Positions 14,220 to 29,671 of a stretch of DNA of 60,000 nucleotides are shown one piece after another. The position numbers and the translations under genes are program-made. How positions within the stretch are numbered: the stretch's first letter is position 1; each line of letters starts with the position of its first letter. The DNA lies in the NCBI RefSeq assembly GCF_964340395.1, contig NC_135563.1:21164151-21224150 (forward strand), given 5' to 3'. The notes under the pieces were generated by a model. It had not been told where the DNA came from. It saw nothing but the letters and a program-made list of their open reading frames with translations, and did not search any database. The DNA is from Glandiceps talaboti (lineage: Eukaryota; Hemichordata; Enteropneusta; Spengelidae).

Positions 14220-14853
14220 ACAGTGTTGGTGATCTTTTGTGGAAGTACATGTAAATTATCATGAATGACCAATGAACAGCAGGTAGTTGTCATATTTATT
14301 GTACAAGTTTTGAGTTCAAAGGTCAAAGGTGAGGATAGGTGGAAAAATAATTAGGATTATGATTTGAAAAAAGTACAGATGAAAACGTAGCAGAATTTAT
14401 TTGTAATTTTCTGATAATTAAGTATTCTATTAATATTTGCCATTTATTATATATTGATATAATGTTCAATGCCAGAATCAAACTGACAACAAAATATACT
14501 GTTTGATGTGTTCCTTGCTGAAATAAGTGAGAATTTTATTATAATCCCTGGTTTGTAACAAATCAAGGGTTGCATCTTTGAATCTCTATTGTCACTTGTA
14601 ATTTGAATCACCATAGATTCTAGTTACTCAATCCTTCATCTCGTTTGAAAAAGTCCATTTTAAAAATTACGTCCCGCATTACCTATCAAATATTTAGTGA
14701 AACCCTCAGCGGTATAACTAGCCGGAATGAGATTTGGTTGCAAGGTGTTTGCCAGTCCACAGAGAGACTACATCAAATACTGCCATGATTCATACAGTTA
14801 GTGCTATAACATCGTTGATATTGATGCCGACAAAGAAGGTGAAAAAAAGAAGG

Positions 14854-14920
14854 ATATTTTAGTCTAACTGTAAATTGTGGTGTAGAAATTACTTTGACAG
14901 TAATAAATCAATGGATATTA
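14854..14920 (+). repeat. dispersed repeat, copy 1 (deleted form)
   Basis: Shares ATATTTTAGTC, ACTGTAAATTGTGGT, AGAAATTACTTTGAC and AATAAATCAATGGATATTA, in the same order, with 32011-32108. This copy lacks a 36-bp segment present in the other, and the breakpoint is bounded by a TTGAC direct repeat. The parent element is not identified. Confidence 0.75.
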
Positions 14921-16060
14921 CGGAGTCAGTATGTCTAGATGAATAGACAATCAAAGCTCATTCGTACTGACTGTGTGTGTGTTAACTATGACAACAGAAT
15001 AGCAACAGTATGATAGCTGATATAGGTAGTTGTTCTACAGGTATGGAAATGGGTAGACAGCTGTAGTTTGTATGATGAACAGCGTATACAGGAAGTGATC
15101 AGAATGAAGTATCTCATCATGATGCTAGGCAAAAACAATCTAGTTTCTAGGCCGAGTCAAGCCAACCTAAATAATAACCCATATGCTGCGAAAATATAGT
15201 CAAGTGCTATCCTGCATAAAATCTCAAGATCTTTCTTTACAGAAATGATTCAATATTACATTAGTATCTAAGCTCAAAAAAACCCAGATCACTTGCTTTT
15301 GAATACTGTATGTTTTGAAGTATTCATTATTTTAGGTAGAATTGCTACGATCTGAACATCTGAAATGATAACTTTTTATGCAATTATCAGGTTTTTCAAA
15401 TTTGGAAAATTCTTGCTCTGGAAGTGATTGTTGATAGTGGTTTTATTTGAATTGATAACAAATGGCACATATATATGTAGTTGTTGACCAATGGTTGTGT
15501 ATGTCTTATGGTAAACAGCCTACTTCTACTTATTATTATTATGGACACTATTATGTGGAGGATAGTATGAGATACAACAACACAATGGCCATGCTGTGTC
15601 AAGGTCATCTTTCTGACCTTGATCCTAATTTTAACACTTTACACAGTGTAAGCATCATTTGGAAGGAAAACATGCATCTTTAAGACAGTTGATGACAAGT
15701 TCTGATCTGGAAATGATTTATTTAGAGAAGTATGACTCACTCAGGCATACATATGGTAAACATTTGATGTCTCTACTGTAAAATAAAGTACATGTAAGAA
15801 GAGCAACGTGTTTCTATGTACTGAAAAAGGAACAAAAACATAGTCATAGTTTCAATACGGTTGCCAATATTGAATGGCCCTGATGGAGAAGTTTACCATC
15901 TGGTAGCAATGTATTACTGGACAGTCATTATAGTGCTTTCCATTCAGGGAAAGAAAATAATTGGTGCATAGTTGTCCCAGTTGTACAATTGATAATGTTG
16001 CGATGCCTTTAGTAAGATTCCAGTAAATGCAGACATATGCTGTTGTTGTCGCTTCTCTAG
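14921..16060. other. no gene recognised
   Basis: No exon, RNA gene or repeat was recognised. Two overlapping short frames at about 15396-15683 have no familiar motif. Confidence 0.45.
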
Positions 16061-16064
16061 TGTT

Positions 16065-16363
16065 TTAAGAGGGACTGATGTGGGGTGGGGATGTGGGCAT
16101 TCTCGTTAGAGGTGAAATTCTTGGATCGTCACAAGACGAACAACTACGAAAGCATTTGCTAAGAATATATTCATTAATCAAGAATGAGAGTTAGAAGTTC
16201 AAAGATGACCAGACACTAGTTCTAATAATAAATGATACTGACTGGCGATCCACCAGCATTACTCCCATGACCTGGTAGGCTGGAGGTAGCTTCCGGGAAA
16301 ACCAAAGTCTTTTGGTTCTAGGGGAAGTATGGTTGCAAAGATGAATTTTAAGGAAGTGAGAGA
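16065..16363 (+). pseudogene. decayed 18S rRNA fragment
   Basis: About 300 bp aligns by eye, in order and on the + strand, with the central part of eukaryotic small-subunit rRNA. It starts at TTAAGAGGGAC and includes GTTAGAGGTGAAATTCTTGG, ATCGTCACAAGACGAACAAC, GAAAGCATTTGC, TCATTAATCAAGAA, TTACTCCCATGACC, TTCCGGGAAAACCAAAGTCT and GGGGAAGTATGGTTGCAAAG. It stops at the position of the conserved GGAATTGACGG, which is degenerate here. Many substitutions relative to the universal core, several G-to-A or C-to-T, plus small indels, show that it is not a functional rRNA gene. The flanks are not rDNA. It is probably an old insertion of an rDNA or rRNA-derived piece. Confidence 0.95.
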
Positions 16364-16423
16364 AATGTAAAACTGATAACACACATGTATACTGTTATAG
16401 AATAGACAAATGTAAAACTGATA

Positions 16424-16424
<1 letters not shown>

Positions 16425-16511
<87 letters not shown>

Positions 16512-16550
16512 ATACACATACACACACATACACACACATACAGACAGATA
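16425..16550. repeat. CA microsatellite with CATACA tail
   Basis: About 40 CA units followed by CATACA-type variants. It lies about 60 bp downstream of the 18S rRNA fragment. Confidence 0.95.
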
Positions 16551-16680
16551 CACTGCTGTATAATACAAGTCACTGAACGAAATGTAAAACTAAAAGCAGA
16601 AAAGCACACATATACACATACCAGGGTATACACAAGACCATCTTACACACATACATGTGGTGACAGACACACAAAGAGAA

Positions 16681-16690
16681 AGAGAGAGAG

Positions 16691-16742
<52 letters not shown>
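16681..16742. repeat. GA/CA microsatellite
   Basis: A short GAGA run leads into about 25 CA units. Confidence 0.95.
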
Positions 16743-16744
<2 letters not shown>

Positions 16745-17741
16745 GCATACACCATATTGACTAACACTGACTATACTTGGTTCTTTGTTATGGCTTGTTT
16801 TTCTTCCATGTTGAAATGAGTGCAATGAATTGTAGGCAACATTAAGGCCTAGGAACTGTGCAAACAGAGACAAGATGGCTGTATGCACTACATTTTAAGT
16901 GGATAGACCATTAAAAAATCCGCCGGTACTGAGGGCTGTGAATCTATTCAGCTCATAGGAAATGGGCTACGCCGTCTGAAAGGGTCATTAATACAGGAAA
17001 CCACCCTTTTTTCTTAATTTAAGTGTATTTGCATATGGAACAGGGTATGGTTATAACAGTTTGTCAAATGGCTTTTGAATCGTCAGGAAGTGGATTGAAT
17101 GACCAGTGCACTGTTTGGCATGTTGCGACAAGCCACTCTCACACAGGGACACTTTCACACTCAGCAGAGAATGACAAAATGGGCGAGACTTTTTATATAA
17201 ATTATACATTGAAACACTCTCTTGTTGTGAATGTACACTAGGTTTTGATGTTACACCAGTATAATGTGTAGCCATAATGTGTCTCATGTGTCATGCTAGT
17301 GTATCCGCCAGTTAGATTGTGAATATGGCAACTAACATAGAGGTAATGGGTAAGAATTAGGTTGCATTCAGTTATGTTCTGTAGACACCAACACAAGCTA
17401 TGTCTAATTCCTAATATATGTTGATCAGGTCAGTAAAACAGTATGATAGAATAGTGATAAAAATCCATGACTTATTGTACCTGCAAGTAATATTTCACAT
17501 TAAAGTTGACAGACACTTTCAAAATGATGAGTTCATTTGCATGCTTTATTGCAAGGCTAAAAGTATCAATATCATCATGTGAGATGTGTTTTTATTGTTC
17601 TTTCTGTTTTCACAGTTAGGAAATTTCCTTCATTTACATTCATAATTTCTTACTGAACTGTGTGTAAAGAACCTACATTTACATATAATTACAGTGGTAT
17701 ATCTTATAACTTACAGAAATTTATGTTATGTTTTATTACAG
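16743..17741. other. sequence upstream of the first recognised RING-gene exon
   Basis: No exon was recognised. The last ~40 bases before 17742 look like an intron end (TTTTATTACAG), so this stretch is most likely intronic. The true 5' coding exon of the RING gene lies further upstream, either undetected or outside the window. Confidence 0.5.
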
Positions 17742-22039
<4,298 letters not shown>

Positions 22040-23160
22040 GAACACACCCCTAAATTTAGGATGATGTCTACTAATTTACATGTGTAGATGGAGCAGTCCA
22101 CTTAATGATGGGGAGTTTTAGTCAAAGAAAATGATGAAAACTACAGTGTTGTGGTTTTGGCATTGGAAATGACAAGGTGTTTTAGTAGTAACAGTACTTT
22201 TGTTAGATGGACTGTGTGCATGGCCTGCATTGATACATTACGACATTGTGGAAAAGCTTGTGTCATCATGTGAACCATACTTAGATCTACCTCAATATAT
22301 GAAGCAACAGATCATATTGACTTCAAGCCAAAGAACACTGATGCGATTATTTCCAACAAAAATTTCTTTTAAAAAGCGAAGGGCCCAAAATCTGACATTC
22401 CTGGAGTCTTTGAATGACATCTGAACTATGACCTTTGAACTTGTGACAGAGCCAATGGGTCAACAGTCAGACATAGATCTCTGCAAATAAAAATACACAC
22501 AAATGGGCCTCTGAACTTAAAAAATAATTGAAATAAGTAATAGACAGAGAAAGTGACAAGAGTTGTCGTGTGTGGAGGATTGTGTCCTGGTGAAGCAGTC
22601 TGGGACTAGAAGTGTTGATGCAGAGTAATGGAATTATCAGCTGTGATGCTGTTTGCCAACATTATACCAAGTATTCTCTGTGTTTTGAAAACTTAGCAAT
22701 CCAATCTTTTGAAAGTGCTAAGACGGACATAACTGAATCTGTCACATCATTGTGACATCATCCACTACAATGTGGTCAAGATGTCATTTGTAGCCAGTGA
22801 CATCACCCACTGCAGTGAAATTATGATGTCATTTGTAGCCAGTGACATCATCCCCTGCAGTGAGGTCATGGTGTCATTTGTAGCCAATATGTGGTGTTTG
22901 GTAAGGTGCCTAATTAAGTAGGGACATATACTAGCATTAACTCAATCATTACCTGTCATGAGGTGTGGATGTGTGTAGAAACTAACCTTACAAGCAATAT
23001 ACTTACAATGCCAAGGTATTTAGCTTTTGAAGTGTTTATTTTCACAATCTTAAGTAGTAGAATTCTTTTGAGCTCCCTAAGTCATGCAATATAAAGATAG
23101 GTGTCAAAGCAAACAGCCTGTATGTATGTTTGTTTTCAATAAAGTTTGAATCATTTGGAC
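22040..23160 (+). other. RING-gene 3' UTR with candidate poly(A) signals
   Basis: After the TGA at 22037-22039 there is no further exon. AATAAA hexamers lie at 22486-22491 and 23138-23143. The second is followed by a GTTTG/TCATTTGG stretch and is the better candidate for the main 3' end. The UTR carries three 45-bp repeats. A 74-codon open frame at 22200-22424 lies wholly in this region and looks like chance. Confidence 0.6.
22752..22886 (+). repeat. three 45-bp tandem repeats in the RING-gene 3' UTR
   Basis: Copies start at 22752, 22797 and 22842 with exact 45-bp spacing. Each begins GTGACATCA and ends GTCATTTGTAGCCA. TGACATCA and (T)GATGTCA face each other across copy junctions and can pair with an 11-base loop, so the RNA could fold into a series of hairpins. 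TGACATCA also resembles an ATF/CREB-type site. Confidence 0.85.
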
Positions 23161-23210
23161 TATCCAAAAGAAGCAGTTTTCCTTTTTGCACCTATGTTTA
23201 ATATTCTGGA

Positions 23211-23293
23211 ATTGAGCATAGTATCGTCCACCAACATGGAGGGTCTATGAATTGACTATAGTACCCTCCACCAAGGTGGAGGAGGGTCTATGA
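23211..23293. repeat. about 42-bp duplication with a perfect hairpin
   Basis: Two units share ATTGAnnATAGTA, CCACCAA and GAGGGTCTATGA. The second contains CCTCCACC-AA-GGTGGAGG (23265-23282), a perfect 8-bp stem. Confidence 0.75.
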
Positions 23294-23556
23294 CTGGACT
23301 GACCAAAACAAAATAAATAATATGGTCCATCTCTCCCTCCATCCTCTAAAAACTAATAATATCAGGTAGTAATGATATTATCAATACAATGGTGTATTTA
23401 CTATGTGTATGAGTTATGTAATGTTCTTGAATGAATCCTAAAGCTGGTAATCAGAGTATAAATGCTATGTTTTTGTCTTGTCAAAATTTAATCCCATACA
23501 ATTAAAACCAATACTGAGATTCTGAGTTCGAATTATTTCATGTGATTCAGTTCTGT

Positions 23557-23761
23557 AAACCTGGATATTTTCTCTAAATAGTTAATTTTCGCTTATTTCA
23601 CTAGAAAACAAAAATGCAAAAATAAGCAGTGACTAAAATGCCTTCTTGTACATGAAAATAATGTACCAGTCTGGTAATTAGTAAAAATTAAATCTTTGAG
23701 AACTAGCTGAAGACTGTAAAATCGCAAAAAAATGTTCTAGTGGTGAAAAAATCTCGAGTTA
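23557..23761 (-). mobile_element. MITE-like dispersed element, copy A
   Basis: About 205 bp, aligning in reverse orientation with 30577-30773 and in part with 39066-39263. Ends resemble terminal inverted repeats (AACCTGGATATTTTC at the left; GAAAAAATCTCGAGTT at the right, diverged). Shared internal words include AAAAATAAGCAGTGACTAAAA, TTGTACATGA, ATGTACCAGTCTGGTAATTAG and TTTGAGAACTAGCTGAAGAC. It has no coding capacity. The superfamily is unknown because no clear target-site duplication was seen. Confidence 0.8.
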
Positions 23762-23982
23762 GAGTATATGAATAAAGCCAGCCCAACAATCTATAATAAG
23801 TACATTACACTGTGGTAGATGTAGATATCTATTGCATCCAGTAGTACAGTGACAAGGTAGAGGGTGTGTGCACAGTTTGGTTATATGATAAAGTAGCAGC
23901 ACTGCTACCAGTTACAAGTAATTCCACTTACGTTTCTAGATATTTATGTTTGATGCAATTCTTCACACTTTGGTACACTGAT

Positions 23983-24418
23983 AGGTTTATCATTGTAAGC
24001 TCTCTATATTGAGGTTATCGTAAGCACTCTATATTGAGATTTAGCATAGTAAGCTCTCTATGTTGAGGTTTATCGTTGTAAGCACTCTATATTGAGGTTT
24101 ATCGTAAGCACTCTATATTGAGGTTTATTGTAAGCACTCTATATTGAGGTTTATTGTAAGCACTCTGTTGAGGTTTATCCTGGTAAGCACTCTTTTTTGA
24201 GGTTTATCGTCAGCACTCTATATTGAGTGTTTATCATTGTAGGCACTCTATATTGAGGTTTATTGTAAGCACTCTATATTGAGTGTTTATCATTGTAGGC
24301 ACTCTATATTGAGGTTTATTGTAAGCACTCTATATTGAGGTTTATTGTAAGCACTCTATATTGAGGTTTATTGTAAGCACTCTATATTGAGGTTTATCTT
24401 TGTAAGCACTCTATATTT
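23983..24418. repeat. minisatellite, about 27-bp unit, 16 copies
   Basis: Unit GTAAGCACTCTATATTGAGG plus TTTATT (or TTTATCNTT). Copies differ by a few substitutions (GCTCTC for GCACTC, TAGGC for TAAGC) and short indels. The array is spacer-free, lies downstream of the RING gene and is not CRISPR-like. Confidence 0.95.
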
Positions 24419-25024
24419 GCTGTCAATTATGACACAATGATGAATTGTTCAATCTACCCAGTTACACCATCTGTTGAAAATAATATACATAACAGTTCAA
24501 AGTGGTTTTATTTTACAATGTGCTGTCAGCAATTTCTTTTTATTTACAACTAACATGTATGTTATTTTTATGTTTATGCTACAGTTTCAACTCCAATATC
24601 ATATATGTTGCAGTAGATCTTTTTTTTAACAGATCACAATTTTTTACATGAATTACAAATACCGCGAAAGCTCATAAGATGTATTTCAACAAAAATTTCT
24701 TTAAATAATACCACAAAATGGTGACCTGGCTAGGGTATTTCAACTATGTTTTTTTTTGCCAGTGTGTTAGTCCACCTGTGTTCAGCTATGACAAACCATA
24801 GCCCCCTAGTGTAGGCTATATGGATAAACTTTGGCTATTAAGTTGAATATTAATGGTAAAATCTAGAAATTCCCACTATTGTAGAGTTAGAATGGGGCCT
24901 TCTGTTGGCATAAAATTTGAAAAGTTTTAGCAATCAATGAAATTCAGTGCTGCCGATGAAGTTGTATTTCCTACGATATGTCAATTTGAATATCATTAGC
25001 ATTATGATATCTGGTTTGATATAT

Positions 25025-25082
25025 TTTGCATATCATTTGCATGTTGGTAGTTCTGGTCCAAACATTTGCATATCATTTGCAT
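25025..25082 (-). promoter_or_regulatory. cluster of ATTTGCAT octamer motifs
   Basis: Exact ATTTGCAT (reverse of ATGCAAAT) occurs at 25035-25042, 25064-25071 and 25075-25082, with TTTTGCAT at 25025. The phrase TTTGCATATCATTTGCAT is repeated, so part of the clustering is a short duplication. POU binding is inference. Confidence 0.35.
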
Positions 25083-25085
25083 ATT

Positions 25086-26336
25086 ACTGACATGATGTTA
25101 CTTTGTGTTGCTGCATATTATGAAAACAAATATATATTTTAATTGTTCTGATAAATGAACTGCAAGACATTGGGATAGCCGTTTGAGTGCCTTTTTTTCT
25201 ATTTAAAAAAAATATTAGGGATTTGTATTATGTTTAATATTAGTTTTTAATATTTTGTAACTCATCTTAACAGATTGTGAAGCAGGTCAAGTCAGTAACA
25301 CAATGTGTAGTGAATTATCTTTAGTTGGTGAAGAAACCACTATTGTTACAACTCCAGGATTTCATTTGCTTTGATGGATTAGATGAAAACTATGGTGTAG
25401 AAAATCAACTTCATTATTTTACCATGTTTATGGTGTTCATAATAAACTAACAGAAACCAGTCTTGGTGTATGTGTTTACCTTTTCATTGTACTAAATTAT
25501 CGTACTATTTGGATATAAAAAAAAAAACATTCTAATAAATCAACATGTTTTATCAAAATATATCTATTTTCAGTCTTTTTGGCCAAAATAACTTTTATTT
25601 ATCAGCAAGTCGCTTTCATTAGACTGTTTACGTATGTTTTCATCCACTTGCACTGTTTACGTACATATACCTCCACTTGCTTAAAAATAGTGGAAGAAAG
25701 TTCTCTTTTTTTTCTCTCATATAAGTGTCCTTGCTATGTATTTATACCAGAGCACAGTTTAGTTCAGTTGTGTGGTTTCTGGAAAGTTTTGAGTTTTCAT
25801 ACACATGACAGAATATTTTTTGAAAATTTGTATTGTATTTTATCACCTTATAAGTTTGTGTGTTTGGATGGTAACAGTAATAATAATAATAGCTATGACA
25901 AGCAGCGTGTGATTAGTGAAATAGAATTTCCTGTTATCTGTGTCTTTGAAATCTTGTTGAATATGTGACAGGTTTATTAGAGAGAAGTATTTAGTATTGT
26001 ATGTGCTATAATAAATATTGATGCAGAGTGGTGACTTCTTTTTTGTATTTTAACCCTAAAAAAAGTATGAATATCTAACAAAAGAATTTGAAACACACGA
26101 TGAATGATTGAATTATTAGATATTAGAGTTGAAATCGGTGATAAAAACCACTATTTGGCTGTGTTTCCTTGCCCAGCTTATACGGTCCAGGTTTTCCTTT
26201 TTTGTAAAATGAAAATATATATCAATAAAATTGGTATCAGCATAAATAAAAGTTGATTTGTGTACAGTAATGTGTGTGTCTGTGTGTATGCATGCACAAC
26301 TTAATGTACCATGTTTTTATGTATATATGTATGTGT
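25086..26336. other. no gene recognised
   Basis: A+T-rich DNA between the two convergent genes. A 129-codon open frame at 25579-25968 shows no domain or conserved motif and is probably chance. Confidence 0.45.
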
Positions 26337-26341
26337 CTGTC

Positions 26342-26388
<47 letters not shown>
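26337..26388. repeat. TCTG tetranucleotide microsatellite
   Basis: About twelve nearly perfect TCTG units. Confidence 0.95.
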
Positions 26389-28450
26389 CATTTTTCTGTG
26401 TCTGTGTATAATAAGCCCAGACAATTAATGGAATATGCATCCTCTATGGCCAGCCATATTTCTGACATGCATAAGCCAATTTCATTCCAACCAAGTGATT
26501 GACACACTAAAGTGTGCATGCGCATAGCCTGGGTGGACAGGCGTAGTTTCACATCCTTAATTCACATCCCCAGTCTCATCTGTGCCCCTTGTCACTCAGT
26601 ACCTTGGTTGTCAGTCTCCTGTAAACAAGACTTTAGTATCATAAAATGGGTTCCAACGTGTCAGAAACAAAAGTATCCAACATTCTAGATACAGACACAG
26701 TGTCCTGTTTGACAAATTACATGTAAAGTGGTCTGAGATGTAATGGACATTCATAATGCAGTCATGGCATAGACACTTCGTCTATCAGCCCTAGCCAGTA
26801 ATGTGCAATAAGCCTTGTTCAGCTTTCTTATAAAATACTGAAGTTCTATTGTACTTCTAGAAAGACATGGTCATGAGCTTTTCAGCGTGGTGCCATCGTG
26901 ACTGACACTTAACCCTTTCGTCACCTCTTTTTATACTTCGGCCACGTTACAGCGCCACCAGTGGTGATATTTAGTCATGACCCATCATGTCGTTTTCACA
27001 GCGTGTACGTACACTCATGGTATACATGCAGAAGTACAGTATAGTACTGTTAATTCTGACATTGTCCCACAGGCAGGCATGAGCTCAGCTTACAGCCTGA
27101 AATCCATGCTGCCCAGTATTATGTGTTAAAATGAAGTGATGTGTAGCAGTAGCCTGTTTGTACTACTGATCTGACCAACTCACAGAGACAGGTACTACAT
27201 GTGTAGCTATGTCGCCAGTCATAACCCAAATCAAATACAAGCCTAGGACTAGAGTCTTAGCTAGTCTCAATGACTAGACCTCGGGCTTTCTCCTTAATAA
27301 AGATGCAATCGCCCTCACCAGCGACCTTCCTTCGGTCTAGCAGCAGCAAGACTATGGTCTAGGCTAGCTACTCAACAACAATATCCTCATGATGACCTTA
27401 TTACCGGCAGACACATATAGACCGTTTGTTTCAATTTGAATTCATTTCCCCACTAAAAAAAAACCTTTTGGAGCCATCAAAGAACAAATCATATAATTTA
27501 TTACATGTACATGTACTCCGATTAGAGATTAAATGTAAAAGCCCACGATTCTCGAATTCTCGTATACTATTAGTGTTATCATATATCAACGGAGACGTTA
27601 GGATTATAGATGCGATTATTCTGTTGTTCAGAACAAACTTTTATGACGGAGCTCTGTCATAAAAATATTTTCTCGATTAAATTGTAATCGTAATGTGAAT
27701 TGGCTGGCTAGACTCTACTTTAATAGGATTATTTTGATCTGCTGTACATCTTCAGATAGGATCCGCTACACTGGAATTGTCTTCATTGTAAGCTTAATTT
27801 GTAAACGGACGTACGTACTTAAACAGCCGTGTGGTTTATCGTAGAACACATAACATGCCTCAGAAATAAACTTATTTTTTGTAAAATACCAATAATTAGA
27901 CATTGTACACGTTAATTAGAGACCCATTTATCTATACACAGTGTAATAAGTTGAAATCGTGATTAGGTGCTGATTTTTGGTGTATCTAGCTACTGCGATC
28001 ATGGCCGTAGAGGGCGCCGTTAAAATTTCAGAACAGGGACTTGTGACTGGAAACGTGCTAGCTACTGTGATCATGTCAGAGACAGGTTTACTTTATACAT
28101 TCTGTACACGTGACCCAGAAATCAATGAATTTGATTTGATATATATGTAGCCTACTGCCACACAAATTGTTTACCTACAAAGTAATCCAATATTGTTCAG
28201 AGTACAATGTTATGATAAAAACTTGGCGTTAACTGTATGCATACATCTTAGTAACTAGCCACATAAGGCCTAATGTGCAGTCCTCCTCACTCTCACTGCT
28301 TCAATATTCTAATTCAATGTAATAAGATCTACTGGAACTATTTTAATTCTGTTTAGAATAGTTGTCCCTTGACAGCATGGTATGGAGGAAGCTTGCTTTT
28401 TTTTTAAAAATCCACAAATGGTGATGCTAAGGCCTAAAAAAAATAATTGT
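26389..28450. other. no gene; two CTCF-like words
   Basis: No exon was recognised. AGCGCCACCAGTGG (26951-26964, reads CCACTGGTGGCGCT on -) and TAGAGGGCGCC (28008-28018) resemble the core of CTCF sites. A short ATG frame at 28001-28150 (49 codons) has no homologue that I recognise. An imperfect inverted repeat (GCCTAGGACTAGAGTCTT near 27241 versus AGACTATGGTCTAGGC near 27351) could be a small decayed element. Confidence 0.4.
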
Positions 28451-28775
28451 TTGGTTCCGGTTACCCAACCCCACCTAGCTTTTCACTGCTGACCCTAAAC
28501 TTTTTTTACGTATTCGGGAAAAAAATAATAAAATCGCAAAAATTGTGAAGTCTCACAAGAAATAGTAGATGCGCAAACTGACAACAAAAAACTTACAAAA
28601 AATAAATCTGTTCTTCCAATCTGTAATGGCTGTACATCTGATAGGAAGAAATAAACAACACAGACCAAACAAATGGAAAACATGAACTAGACTCACAAGA
28701 AAAAAAATATAGTAAAATAAAATAAAAAATCTACCTACCCCACCTATTCTAAAATTGAGTGTAACCAGAACCACA
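28451..28775. repeat. candidate element bounded by GGTTCCGGTTAC inverted repeats
   Basis: GGTTCCGGTTAC at 28453-28464 is matched by GTAACCAGAACC at 28761-28772 (11 of 12 positions when inverted). About 300 bp of A-rich, non-coding sequence lies between. No target-site duplication was seen, so a mobile element is only a possibility. Confidence 0.3.
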
Positions 28776-29651
28776 CATCTGATCTCTTAATCAACTACTC
28801 TCAAAACTAAACTAAACTAAAATACACGAATCAAGTTATAGTTTGAACAATGTCTTTATTTTATTGAAAACCAAAAAATTATCCAACTTTAATTTTGGTT
28901 GTATATACATGGTTATCGTCTTTCATACCGAACACTCTTATTACAATGCAAAACGTGCAACAATGATAAAATCTTTTAAAACTCAAAAAGTTTAAAAAAC
29001 AGATCTTGTAAATCTTAAGACACTGAAAGAAAGTACTACTTTTAAGAATAAATAACAATAACGTGCCATCTTGTAACTAGAATGTGTAGAAGATATACAA
29101 ATTATTATTGCAGCTTAAAACTTGATGTCAGTGTTTTCTTGGTTTGGTTGATGAATAATGACAACTCAGTTACGTTGTCATGGTGATAAATCACTAACAA
29201 ACCATCCAATAACTTACAGCTGCTTATTCAACCTTTGACCTGGATCCAAGGATCATTGGACAGCCCCTACAGTACATTTGATTTCCATAGTAACTGTGAT
29301 TTACTGACTATGTCTATATTTTATGATTTTAGAGCTACCAGTCACAATAATTCTTCCAATGCGCTGGTTATTGTCATGGTTACAATTAAGTACCGGTAGA
29401 TAACACAATATTGTCTACATCTCGCACCTGCAAATTGGGTTAACTGAAGCTTTGAAACAATCCATGGATCATCATAAGAATACAGACCATGACAGTTAAA
29501 TTACTTTGCAGTTGCAGTGAGAAAGGAAAACAAATTTAAAGACTTCATATGATTGAAATTATCATCTACATTCACAAGTATGTTTTCAGAAACTATGTCA
29601 GATAAATCAAGATTATGCAAATCAAATGCACTAGAGGGCCACCCAATGACC

Positions 29652-29671
29652 CTTTGACCTCTAGGTCAAAG
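29652..29671. promoter_or_regulatory. palindromic nuclear-receptor-like site (TGACCT-CT-AGGTCA)
   Basis: CTTTGACCT and AGGTCAAAG are perfect 9-bp inverted arms around a CT spacer, forming an everted pair of AGGTCA half-sites. The left arm overlaps a TGACCCTTTGACC direct-repeat form. Such motifs bind nuclear receptors in other animals. Use here is not shown. Confidence 0.35.

Noticed and set aside
22200-22424. 74-codon ORF after the RING-gene stop
   Set aside because: It lies in the 3' UTR with no initiation or homology support.
23983-24418. CRISPR-like array
   Set aside because: Units are contiguous, degenerate and have no unique spacers. The genome is animal.
25579-25968. 129-codon open frame
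   Set aside because: It has no domain, no splice-consistent neighbours and a biased Phe/Leu/Cys composition typical of A+T-rich chance frames.
28001-28150. 49-codon ORF starting ATGGCCGTAGAG in a good initiation context
   Set aside because: It is short, lacks known homology and has no supporting splice donor or promoter. It is kept only as a note.
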